64,000 bases of DNA, from NCBI GenBank assembly GCA_012839815.1, contig DUMQ01000146.1, forward strand, positions 1 through 64,000, given 5' to 3'. A program made the translations under genes and the position numbers. Of the stretch, positions 17,966-26,250 are shown piece after piece. The stretch's first letter is position 1. Each line of letters begins with the position of its first letter. Under the pieces are notes generated by a model. It worked only from the letters and a program-made list of their open reading frames with translations. It was not told where the DNA came from and did not search any database. The DNA comes from Bacillota bacterium. GTDB taxonomy: Bacteria > Bacillota > SHA-98 > Ch115 > JABLXJ01.

Positions 17966-18151
17966 TTAGTTACCCTGAGAAGCCCTGAGAAACTCCTCGA
18001 CTGCCTCTATGGGAATTACAATCCGTCGGCCTATTCTGACGGCTTTGAGCTTACCTGCACGAATAGCCTCATAAATCTTCGTTCGCCCAAGTCCGAGTAC
18101 TTGCACCAGTTCCTCGGGGCTGTAAGCAAGTGGCTTCAGCTCTCGTTTCAT
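17966..18151 (-). CDS. Excisionase-like helix-turn-helix (HTH_17) protein
   Basis: 'AYSPEELVQVLGLGRTKIYEAIRAGKLKAVRIGRRIVIPIEAVEEFL'. Confidence 0.88.
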   Translation of the reverse strand: MKRELKPLAYSPEELVQVLGLGRTKIYEAIRAGKLKAVRIGRRIVIPIEAVEEFLRASQGN

Positions 18152-18173
18152 TGTTTATCCCTCCTTTTACCAC

Positions 18174-18202
18174 TTGACTGTCTTCGTTCCTTATGGTATC
18201 AT
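18174..18202 (+). promoter_or_regulatory. SigA-type promoter, divergent from xis/rep
   Basis: TTGACT - 17 nt - TATCAT, followed by tandem TGCGAGGAGT at 18229 and 18240. Confidence 0.7.
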
Positions 18203-18256
18203 ACAGCCGTCCTCGGAGTTAGCCCGATGCGAGGAGTTTTGCGAGGAGTGGTAGGG

Positions 18257-19153
18257 ATGGTGTTTAAGGGGCAACGTGGCGAAGCAGTTGCTATGGAAGG
18301 TAAAATCAGTCTTCGTTATCCGCTTGAAGATTATCTCCTACCTTTAGTGCCGAAACCGGAGGAAGAGGCTGGGCGTCCGGCTTACGTAAGGTTTGCGGCC
18401 CTTGCTGAAGCGCCCGATGAAGATATCGTCAAGTTTGCCAGCCGGTTCGGGTTGTTGGGTTTGAGGACCAGAATGGTGTACAAACTGAGAGAAGGAGACG
18501 ACGGAGAGGCTGACCTGCTGGAGTTTGAAGGACACCCCGACCTGGCCGAGGAATTAAGGGAATCAAGAGCCCGGAGCAGGACTACCGCGTGGAAGCGAGC
18601 CCTCGAACAGTCGACACCCCCCTTGGTAACAGAGGGTGAACCAATCCTATGGTGGCGACGAGAGGCCAAACGGTTAGACCGATTGATACGCATCAGCGGT
18701 ATGTTGAGAGAGGCCGAGGAAGGTGGCCTAGAAAGCGATGATGTAGTTCAGTTGCGTAAAATGGTTTGTGAGGTTAAGGGCTGGGGTAGCCAGGATTTGA
18801 TTCCAGACCTTAAGTTTCCTGAAGTAGTTGATTTCAGTCGCGATGCAATGAGCCGCCGAGTCAATAAAGTGCTAACGGGCCCATCGCGCCTCGAATACGT
18901 AGCCAAAGAGGGGTGGCGATTCTCCTATAAACCGACCACCCTGCTAGAGGCGTTATACGTTCAGTTCATCCAGGGATTGGTCGTTGGGCTTGAAGCCCGC
19001 TTTTGTAAGAATCCAAACTGCCCTCATGGCGGGTGGTTTGTGCCGAATGATCGCCGTCAGCTTTACTGTTGCAAGCAGTGCCGATGGGCCAACAACAAAC
19101 GGCGACAGCCTAAGCCTAAGGCATTTCCAGTTCGAGAAGAGGGGGCCGTGTAA
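18257..19153 (+). CDS. CGNR-like C-terminal zinc-finger protein
   Basis: ATG at 18257 behind GAGGAG; C-terminal 'ARFCKNPNCPHGGWFVPNDRRQLYCCKQCRWANNKRR'. Confidence 0.75.
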   Translation: MVFKGQRGEAVAMEGKISLRYPLEDYLLPLVPKPEEEAGRPAYVRFAALAEAPDEDIVKFASRFGLLGLRTRMVYKLREGDDGEADLLEFEGHPDLAEELRESRARSRTTAWKRALEQSTPPLVTEGEPILWWRREAKRLDRLIRISGMLREAEEGGLESDDVVQLRKMVCEVKGWGSQDLIPDLKFPEVVDFSRDAMSRRVNKVLTGPSRLEYVAKEGWRFSYKPTTLLEALYVQFIQGLVVGLEARFCKNPNCPHGGWFVPNDRRQLYCCKQCRWANNKRRQPKPKAFPVREEGAV

Positions 19154-19223
19154 CCCTAACACCATAAAATCAGTGGGAGGCTCACAGAAGGCCAGCTACG
19201 GGCCATTTAAGGATGTGACTCTT

Positions 19224-19282
19224 AGAGCGCCGGCCTCCGGAGCCGGGTGCGCAGGTTCGAGTCCTGCTAGGCGCACCATTTT
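19224..19282 (+). repeat. attR: 59-bp direct repeat copy 2 (tRNA-Arg 3' fragment)
   Basis: Identical to 12817..12875; lacks the tRNA 5' part. Confidence 0.95.
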
Positions 19283-19473
19283 ATTTTTGTGACCCAAGTT
19301 AGCGCGCGTGCGTCCTTGTCGCTTTTAGGCTTACCTCGGGTGGCGCGCCGTAGAGAGATCCCAGCGCGCTTTACTGATATCGGGCCGTGCAGAAATCAGA
19401 CCAACCGATCTCATATCCGCATTCATATCATATATAGAAGGGCGAAGCAGAAGGGCGAAGCGGGGAATGAGAC

Positions 19474-19594
19474 ATGGATGACCTGACTGCGATGAAGAAG
19501 GTGCTCGCGGGTGATGAAGATCATGAAGGCGTGGCTCTATGGGATTGCGTCTAACCTGTGCGTGGATGCGCTCAGAAAGCGAGGGGTGTTTACT
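19474..19594 (+). pseudogene. Remnant of an ECF sigma-70 factor with internal deletion
   Basis: 'MDDLTAMKKVLAGDE' (frame at 19474) then 'KAWLYGIASNLCVDALRKRG' in another frame; the intervening region-2 sequence is missing. Confidence 0.65.
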
Positions 19595-20578
19595 GTGAAT
19601 TTAAAGAGAAGGTTTGCGATCGTCGCTGTCATGGCAGCCTTGGTTGTGCTGTGGACAGTGCTGGGAGGGGGGCTATCCCCAGCCGCCTTTGCCCAAATCA
19701 GGAAAAGCGGCACTTCCGTTGTCTTCGGAGGCCCAATTTACGTTCCCGCAGGCGAGACAGTTGAAGGTGATGTCGTATCCTTTGGCGGCAGGGTTACGGT
19801 GGACGGTCATGTGGACGGAAACGCCGTGTCGATCGGGGGTCCTGTCGAGATAAACGGCACTGTCGAAGGGGATGTAGTATCCGTCGGGTCCCAGGTTTCG
19901 CTGGGAGAGAACGCCAGAGTGCGCGGGGACGTTACCAGCGTAGGAGGGACGGTCGATAGAGCTGAGGGCGCTGTCATCGAAGGCAGCGTTACAAGCGGAG
20001 GTTTCCCGTTCAAGTTCAACTTCCACGGCATAATGTGGCCCGGGACCCGCTGGATGCCCTGGCATATGTCCTGGGGGCGGGGATTCTTTGGGGCTATGTG
20101 GATCGCGCGGCTTGTCGGCGCACTGGTTTTATCCCTGGTCATTGTTGCGGTCTGGCCCAAGCACATAGCATCTGTGGCTGAGGCGATCGAGGTGAGGTTG
20201 GGGCGTGTGGCGCTCACCGGCCTGATTGCATGGCTTCTCTTTGTGCCTGCCATGATCCTCCTGGCGGTTACGCTGATCGGCATCCCGCTTATCCCTTTGT
20301 GGGGCTTGTTCTATGTGGCAGCAGGGGTTATGGGCCACGCCGCCATTGCGGTCCTGGCCGGCGACAAGGTTGCAAAGCTCGCTAATACCAGCATGACAAC
20401 CTTCCTAAAGGTGATCGTCGGGGCACTCGTCATCGCGCTCCTCGGGTGGGTTCCCGGAATGGGAGTCGTTGTCGCCATCGCTGTAGCCGTGATCGGCCTC
20501 GGGGCAGTACTTGATACCAGGTTTGGAACCAACAAGCCCTGGTTCCCACCTCGCCAGCCCGTGCCTCCTAATAGCTAA
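19595..20578 (+). CDS. Bactofilin-like polymer-forming domain fused to TM domain
   Basis: Repeats 'VEGDVVSFGGRVTVDGHVDGNAVSIGG' then several TM helices; GTG at 19595 is preferred over the ORF start at 19511, which lies in the sigma remnant. Confidence 0.82.
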   Translation: MNLKRRFAIVAVMAALVVLWTVLGGGLSPAAFAQIRKSGTSVVFGGPIYVPAGETVEGDVVSFGGRVTVDGHVDGNAVSIGGPVEINGTVEGDVVSVGSQVSLGENARVRGDVTSVGGTVDRAEGAVIEGSVTSGGFPFKFNFHGIMWPGTRWMPWHMSWGRGFFGAMWIARLVGALVLSLVIVAVWPKHIASVAEAIEVRLGRVALTGLIAWLLFVPAMILLAVTLIGIPLIPLWGLFYVAAGVMGHAAIAVLAGDKVAKLANTSMTTFLKVIVGALVIALLGWVPGMGVVVAIAVAVIGLGAVLDTRFGTNKPWFPPRQPVPPNS

Positions 20579-20725
20579 TCCTAATAACTATAACCAACCT
20601 AAAACAACTAATCAAGGAAAACGAATAGTAAAGGCATCAATCACGACACTCGAGGACATTCCAGGGTCTCGATGAGATGATGTCGCACCCTGTCCCTCTA
20701 TTTAGGGAAAAATCGAAAAGGCGGC

Positions 20726-20752
20726 GAAGGAAATTTCTTAATTATAGAGAAT
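20726..20752 (+). promoter_or_regulatory. SigH-type promoter upstream of spo0A
   Basis: GAAGGAAAT - 11 nt - AGAGAAT fits RnAGGAwWW-N11-RnnGAAT. Confidence 0.6.
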
Positions 20753-20857
20753 TAGTTATTAGTTATAGTACTTCCCGCGGAACCTTATAGAGACATATTT
20801 TTAGAGATAAACTTGTCCCATATTTTCCATTTTCGCCTTTTTGGGGGGGTGCAGGGT

Positions 20858-21655
20858 ATGTGGGATGATGGTAAGATCAGGGTTCTTGCGGTCGAGAATA
20901 ATAGGGACCTCTGCGAGATCCTTGAGGTGCTTATAAAAAATGAGGAGGATATGGAATGGGCTGGAGCAGCCTACGACGGGTTGCAGGCCCTGGAGAAGAT
21001 CAAACAGGCTACGCCCGATGTTGTGCTTCTGGATATTATAATGCCCAACCTTGACGGTATGGGGGTCCTGCAGCGGCTTGACGAGATGGAGCTCTCCAAG
21101 AGGCCCAGGATCATCATCCTGACGGCGTTTGAGGAAGAGGAGCTAATTAAGAAGAGCGTCAAATTGGGCGCTGACTACTATGTCCTCAAGCCGTTTGACC
21201 GGGACAGCCTTATACAGCGGATAAGGCAGCTTGCCAGGGGGGACCAGGAAACGACACCCCTGCGTAAGACCAAACCGGCAAAACGCGCAGCTGAAGATAG
21301 GTTAGATGGGGATGTCTCCAGGATTCTCTACAAGATGGGGGTACCGACTTATTTTAAAGGATATATTTATTTAAAGGATGCCATCATAATGGTAACGAAG
21401 GAGATCGGGCTTTTGGGGTCTGTGACCAAGATCTTGTACCCCCGGATAGCCGAGAAATATGGGACTACGCCCTTGATAGTCGAGGCGGCCATAAGGTATA
21501 CCATCCAAAAGACTTGGAAGCAGGGCAATCCGGAATATATAAACAGGATATTTGGCTATGCGGTTAATCTGAGGGAGGGGAAGCCCCCGACTAACTCCTT
21601 TTTTATAGCGAGAATTGCGGAAGAGCTCAGACTCGGGATGGTTGAGGAAGCCTGA
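20858..21655 (+). CDS. spo0A: Sporulation transcription factor Spo0A
   Basis: Receiver 'DVVLLDIIMPNLDG..IILTAF..YVLKPFD' plus C-terminal 'GVPTYFKGYIYLKDAI..LLGSVTKILYPRIAEKY..PTNSFFIARIAEELRL'. Confidence 0.95.
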   Translation: MWDDGKIRVLAVENNRDLCEILEVLIKNEEDMEWAGAAYDGLQALEKIKQATPDVVLLDIIMPNLDGMGVLQRLDEMELSKRPRIIILTAFEEEELIKKSVKLGADYYVLKPFDRDSLIQRIRQLARGDQETTPLRKTKPAKRAAEDRLDGDVSRILYKMGVPTYFKGYIYLKDAIIMVTKEIGLLGSVTKILYPRIAEKYGTTPLIVEAAIRYTIQKTWKQGNPEYINRIFGYAVNLREGKPPTNSFFIARIAEELRLGMVEEA

Positions 21656-21673
21656 GGAAGCCTGGTAAGGGTA

Positions 21674-21701
21674 TTGACACAAGGGGAACGGGTGTTATAA
21701 T
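21674..21701 (+). promoter_or_regulatory. SigA-type promoter for trkH
   Basis: TTGACA - 16 nt - TATAAT. Confidence 0.8.
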
Positions 21702-21729
21702 AGAACAGGATTGCTGGAACCGGGACGCA

Positions 21730-21775
21730 AAAGACCTTCGTCGGGGCAGGCGTGTGAGCCGCCGGCGAGGTCTTT
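21730..21775 (+). promoter_or_regulatory. Long leader hairpin
   Basis: AAAGACCT...AGGTCTTT outer stem with inner G+C-rich pairing, about 30 nt downstream of the promoter. Confidence 0.55.
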
Positions 21776-21780
21776 GCTAA

Positions 21781-21846
21781 TGTCACGGGGCATTTCATCT
21801 AGTGTCGCAGGGTATTTCGTCTAGTGTTGCGGGGCATTTCGTCTAG
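21781..21846 (+). repeat. Three tandem 22-bp repeats
   Basis: TGTCACGGGGCATTTCATCTAG / TGTCGCAGGGTATTTCGTCTAG / TGTTGCGGGGCATTTCGTCTAG. Confidence 0.9.
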
Positions 21847-21871
21847 CGAGAGTCGGGGCAGGGGTGGGAAT

Positions 21872-23245
21872 ATGGCCGGCATAGCGGATGTTATCTCTCA
21901 CTTATATCAGAAGCTACCGAGGTTTCAACGGTTAACCCCATCACAGGTCTTGGTCATCGGCTTTGCGGGCTTAATTTTTTTAGGCGCTATTTTGCTGAGC
22001 CTCCCTATCGCCTCCAGGGACGGCCAGCCGTTGCGCTTCATTAATGCCCTCTTCACTGCAACTTCAGCTGTCTGCGTTACCGGCCTTGTTGTTGTCGATA
22101 CACATGATCAGTTTTCCCTCTTTGGGCAGCTGGTGATAATACTCTTGATCCAAGCGGGCGGCCTCGGAATAATGGTGGTCTCGACATTGATTGCCCTCGT
22201 GCTTGGACGCCGGATAGGCCTGAGAGGCCGGATTCTGATCCAGGAGGCCATGAACCAGTTTACGCTCGAGGGAATGATAAGGCTGATCAAACAGGTCATC
22301 GCTGTGACGGCCATCGTTGAAGGGACAGGCGCGCTCCTTCTAGCGTTTCGATTCATCCCGCAAATGGGATTTGTTAAAGGCCTATATTACGGGGTTTTTC
22401 ATGCAGTATCAGCCTTTTGCAACGCCGGGTTTGACCTGTTCGGGGGCTTCAGGAGCCTCATCGGCTACAGAGATGATGTCCTGGTCAACCTGGTCATGAC
22501 CAGCCTTATAATAACAGGTGGCATAGGTTTCGCCGTTATCACCGATGTCTGGCAGTACTTCAAAACAAAACATCTCGCGCTTAACAGCAAGATAGTGCTG
22601 GCGGTAACGGCGGCGCTGATCCTGATCGGCACAGCTACGATTCTCTTGCTAGAGTGGGACAACCCGCGCACTATGGGAGATCTGCCTCTCGGCAGCAAGA
22701 TTTTGAGTTCATATTTTCAGGCTGTAACGCCGAGGACGGCGGGGTTTAATACCTTGCCCATCGGCGACATGCGCAGCGCGACGCTTTTCTTCATTATCAT
22801 CTTAATGTTCATCGGTGCCTCACCGGGGTCCACGGGCGGCGGCATTAAGACCACCACCTTCGGGGTTCTCGTGATCGCGGTCTGGAGCGTTGTGCGGGGC
22901 CGGGAAGACTCTGAGGCCTTTGGCCGCAGGATTCCCCACAGAGCAGTCTACCGGGCCCTTGCCGTTGCCATGATTTCGCTAACGCTTGTCGTAGTGGTTA
23001 CTATGCTTCTTTCCATTACCGAGAGGGTGACGTTTATTAGGGTTCTATTCGAGGCTACGTCAGCCTTCGGTACAGTTGGGCTTTCTACCGGGATTACGCC
23101 GGGCCTCACGGCAATCGGGAAGATCGCTATAATTCTCACCATGTTTGCGGGCCGAGTTGGTCCTCTTACGATAGCTACGGCTATAGCCCAGAGGCTTTGT
23201 ATAAACGGGGTTAAATTCCCCGAGGAAAGGGTAATGGTGGGGTAA
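21872..23245 (+). CDS. TrkH/KtrB family potassium uptake protein
   Basis: 'TATSAVCVTGLVVVDT', 'AFCNAGFDLFGGF', 'TPRTAGFNTLPIGDM', 'SPGSTGGGIKTTTF' pore repeats. Confidence 0.93.
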   Translation: MAGIADVISHLYQKLPRFQRLTPSQVLVIGFAGLIFLGAILLSLPIASRDGQPLRFINALFTATSAVCVTGLVVVDTHDQFSLFGQLVIILLIQAGGLGIMVVSTLIALVLGRRIGLRGRILIQEAMNQFTLEGMIRLIKQVIAVTAIVEGTGALLLAFRFIPQMGFVKGLYYGVFHAVSAFCNAGFDLFGGFRSLIGYRDDVLVNLVMTSLIITGGIGFAVITDVWQYFKTKHLALNSKIVLAVTAALILIGTATILLLEWDNPRTMGDLPLGSKILSSYFQAVTPRTAGFNTLPIGDMRSATLFFIIILMFIGASPGSTGGGIKTTTFGVLVIAVWSVVRGREDSEAFGRRIPHRAVYRALAVAMISLTLVVVVTMLLSITERVTFIRVLFEATSAFGTVGLSTGITPGLTAIGKIAIILTMFAGRVGPLTIATAIAQRLCINGVKFPEERVMVG

Positions 23246-23411
23246 ACCACCAGAAAAGGCTTTATGTGGGTGACCGGGCAGGCAGGGTAGGGATCACAAT
23301 TGAGTGGATAGATATGCGCCAATTTGGGTTTTCTTCATATCATAATAGAGTGAAGGGATAGAGGCTCCTGGAGCTCTATCTTTACAAACTGATTGGGAGG
23401 GTCTAATTAGG

Positions 23412-23870
23412 ATGTTGCCGACGCCTAAAAAGTTCACACTGGTCTGCGGTAGCGCAGAGGGTAAAACCCCATTGACCGCCTTCGACAAGGCGCTTCTCGC
23501 TGCGGGGATAGGGAATCTTAACCTTTTGAAGGTGAGCAGTATCCTGCCGCCGGGCGCCGAGTATGTTGAGAAACTCGATATAGCGCCGGGGTCCCTCACG
23601 CCCACGGCGTATGGCTCGATTATAAGTGAAGTTGAGGGTGAATTGATTGCGGCCGCGATCGGTGTGGGTATTTACGATGGCAGCTTCGGAGTTATAATGG
23701 AATATGAGGGTAAGTGCTCTAAAGAGGAAGCCGAGGAACGGATAAGCCAGATGATTCGCGAGGCGTTTGAGGTCCGGAATATACCTTTGAGCAAGATGAT
23801 GATTAAGGGCGTCGAGCACAGGGTTGAGAAGATCGGTTGTGCTTTTGCCGGGGCTGCTCTCTGGTACTAA
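23412..23870 (+). CDS. pdaD: Pyruvoyl-dependent arginine decarboxylase
   Basis: 'GIGNLNLLKVSSILPPGAEYV' self-cleavage region and typical C-terminal half. Confidence 0.93.
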   Translation: MLPTPKKFTLVCGSAEGKTPLTAFDKALLAAGIGNLNLLKVSSILPPGAEYVEKLDIAPGSLTPTAYGSIISEVEGELIAAAIGVGIYDGSFGVIMEYEGKCSKEEAEERISQMIREAFEVRNIPLSKMMIKGVEHRVEKIGCAFAGAALWY

Positions 23871-23889
23871 GGGGGTTTTGAGCGATCTG

Positions 23890-24729
23890 ATGGAGTTGTG
23901 GTTTACGGAAAATCAGACGAACGATCTCAAGCTTTCGTGCAGGATAACCAGGACTTTGCACAGGGAGAAGACGGAATTTCAGGACCTGGCTGTCGTCGAC
24001 ACCGTGGAATACGGGCGGATGCTGGTGCTGGACGGGGCCATTCAGACTACAGTGAAGGATGAATTCGTTTATCATGAGATGATCGCGCATGTCCCGATGC
24101 TGGCTCACCCCGCCCCCGAGAAGGTGCTGGTGATAGGTGGCGGCGATGGCGGCACCGTGCGGGAGATCCTGAAACACCCGGGCGTACGCGAGGTTACACT
24201 CGTGGAAATAGACCGGCGCGTAATCGAGGTCTCGAGGGACCTGCTGCCGGAGACAAGCTGCGGGCTTGGTGATCCCAGGGTGAATATCCGTATAGAGGAT
24301 GGGATTAAGTATGTGAAGGAGACGAGGCGGGCCTACGATGTGATCATCGTTGATTCGTCAGACCCAATCGGGCCCGCCGTCGGGCTCTTCTCGTACGACT
24401 TTTACAAGGCCGTGTTCGAAGCTCTCGCAGACGACGGTATGTTTGTCGCGCAGACGGAGTCGCCCTTTTTGAACCAGAACCTGATACGGCAGGTCTACGC
24501 CGATATCTCTAAGGCGTTCCCCGTTGCCAAGCTCTACCTCGCCCCGGTGCCGACCTACCCGGGCGGGCTGTGGAGCTTTACGGCGGGGTCCAAGGTATAT
24601 GATCCAGCCGAGCCCCGCGACGTGGGCGAGAAGAGGCCTGAGGACCTTGAAACCAGGTATTACACCCGCGAGGTGCACAGGGCCGCCTTTGTGCTGCCGC
24701 CCTTCGTGGCCGAGCTCTTGCGCCCGTAG
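23890..24729 (+). CDS. speE: Polyamine aminopropyltransferase (spermidine synthase)
   Basis: 'VLVIGGGDGGTVREILKH', 'VDSSDPIGPAVGLFS', 'YPGGLWSFTAGSK'. Confidence 0.95.
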   Translation: MELWFTENQTNDLKLSCRITRTLHREKTEFQDLAVVDTVEYGRMLVLDGAIQTTVKDEFVYHEMIAHVPMLAHPAPEKVLVIGGGDGGTVREILKHPGVREVTLVEIDRRVIEVSRDLLPETSCGLGDPRVNIRIEDGIKYVKETRRAYDVIIVDSSDPIGPAVGLFSYDFYKAVFEALADDGMFVAQTESPFLNQNLIRQVYADISKAFPVAKLYLAPVPTYPGGLWSFTAGSKVYDPAEPRDVGEKRPEDLETRYYTREVHRAAFVLPPFVAELLRP

Positions 24730-24743
24730 GGGGGACAAGCCAG

Positions 24744-25679
24744 GTGTTCGAAGACCTTTCATTCGAACGGGGCGACAGGTTCATCGGCGCGATCGACTCC
24801 TATGAAGCTGCGCAGATTGTCATCCTGGGCGCGCCCATGGATTATACGTCGAGCTTCCGGCCCGGATCGAGGTTTGGGCCTGAGCGGATAAGATCCGTTT
24901 CCAGGAGTCTTGAGGAATATAGCCCCAATATGGGGAAGGAACTTGCGGAATTTCCCTTCTTTGATGCGGGAGATCTCGCGTTGCCCTTTGGCAACGTAGC
25001 CCGAAGCCTTGAACTGATTCGCGAGGCTGCGGGTTGTATCGTCTCCGATGGGAAAATCCCGATTACCCTGGGTGGCGAACACCTCGTGACCCTCCCGGCG
25101 GTTGAAGCTGTAAGGGCCGCCTATCCGGATGTCGCGGTCCTGCATTTTGATGCCCACACTGACCTGAGAGGCGAATACACCGGCGAGCGGCTATCGCACG
25201 CCACCGTCATGCGGCTTGTGGCCGGGGTGCTTGGGTACGGCACATCGAGTCCGGGAGCGGGTCCAGGTGCACCGCGTACACCGCAACGGAGCTCCTTGTT
25301 TCAATTCGGCATCCGGTCAGGCACAAGGGAGGAGTTTGATCTCGGCCGGGAGATGGGCACCTTGATCCCGGGGGAGCTGCCGGGTGTGCTGGTGGGCAGG
25401 CTCTCGCATTTGAAAGATAGGCCGGTCTATGTAACCATTGACATCGATATTGTCGATCCCGCCTTTGCGCCGGGGACGGGTGCGCCGGAACCTTGCGGTA
25501 TAAGCCCCCGGGAGCTCTTTGAGTCCTTGTGGGCGCTTGCAGGTGTCCATATTGTCGGCCTTGACCTGGTAGAGGTGCTTCCAGCATACGACTATGGCGA
25601 GATAACGTCACTTTTGGCGGCGAAGCTTGTGCGGGAGGCTGTTATCGTAGCCGGCCTGGGGTTGCGGCGCGGTGTTTGA
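24744..25679 (+). CDS. speB: Agmatinase / ureohydrolase
   Basis: 'LGGEHLVTLP', 'HFDAHTDLR', 'YVTIDIDIVDPAFAPGTGAPEPCG'. Confidence 0.94.
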   Translation: MFEDLSFERGDRFIGAIDSYEAAQIVILGAPMDYTSSFRPGSRFGPERIRSVSRSLEEYSPNMGKELAEFPFFDAGDLALPFGNVARSLELIREAAGCIVSDGKIPITLGGEHLVTLPAVEAVRAAYPDVAVLHFDAHTDLRGEYTGERLSHATVMRLVAGVLGYGTSSPGAGPGAPRTPQRSSLFQFGIRSGTREEFDLGREMGTLIPGELPGVLVGRLSHLKDRPVYVTIDIDIVDPAFAPGTGAPEPCGISPRELFESLWALAGVHIVGLDLVEVLPAYDYGEITSLLAAKLVREAVIVAGLGLRRGV

Positions 25680-25923
25680 TTGTCTTAAAATAATTTTGGG
25701 CCTTTTGGGATCAATTAGATACCTGTGGGATGAAAACTGGCCAGGGGTGGTTTGTGGCCAGCAAAAGAGCCTTGTTATGATCGTAACAAATTTCACGAAT
25801 ACTGGGGGAGATTTGAAGGAGAACAAGGACAGTCGTCGAATTATTGCTGGCGAAGCAAATTGGTAAGCGTTCATGGCTGGAGCGGTTTGGAGTATGGCTC
25901 TCGGCTCTAGGAGGTGAAACGGC

Positions 25924-26250
25924 GTGGCAATCGAGGCCCTGAAGGAGATAAGAGAGACTGAACTCGAGGCGGAGCGGGCGATCAAGTCGGCTCGCGATGA
26001 GGCGCGCAGGATCGTGGCTGAGGCCCGCGAAAAGGCCCGCGAGATTGTCGCGGCGGCGATCGAGGCTGCCCGCAGCGAGGCGGATAGACTGATCGCAGGG
26101 GCGGAGGCTGAGGGACAGGCTGAGGCCATATCTATTCGCAAGAGCAACGAGGAGCTTTGCGAGTCGATTATCAAGGTGGCGAGGGATCGCAAGGCCCGGG
26201 CTGTAAATTTGGTAGTGGAGAAGGTCGTGAAGGCTTATGGCCATAGCTGA
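25924..26250 (+). CDS. V-type ATP synthase subunit G/H
   Basis: Ala/Glu/Arg-rich coiled coil at the head of the V-ATPase operon. Confidence 0.85.
   Translation: MAIEALKEIRETELEAERAIKSARDEARRIVAEAREKAREIVAAAIEAARSEADRLIAGAEAEGQAEAISIRKSNEELCESIIKVARDRKARAVNLVVEKVVKAYGHS

Larger units (their letters stand above)
12817..19282. mobile_element. Integrative element inserted in tRNA-Arg(CCG); satellite/IME-like
   Basis: Perfect 59-bp direct repeats at both ends (tRNA 3' part), integrase next to the tRNA, Xis-like and prim-pol/RepA genes inside. Confidence 0.9.

Noticed and set aside
19224-19282. Second tRNA-Arg gene
   Set aside because: Only the 3' ~55 nt are present, with no acceptor 5' strand or D-arm 5' half; it is the attR fragment.
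21724-21740. c-di-GMP-I (GEMM) riboswitch suggested by GGGACGCAAAAGACC
   Set aside because: Only the ACGCAAA-like string matches; the paired P1/P2 and receptor elements could not be laid out around it.
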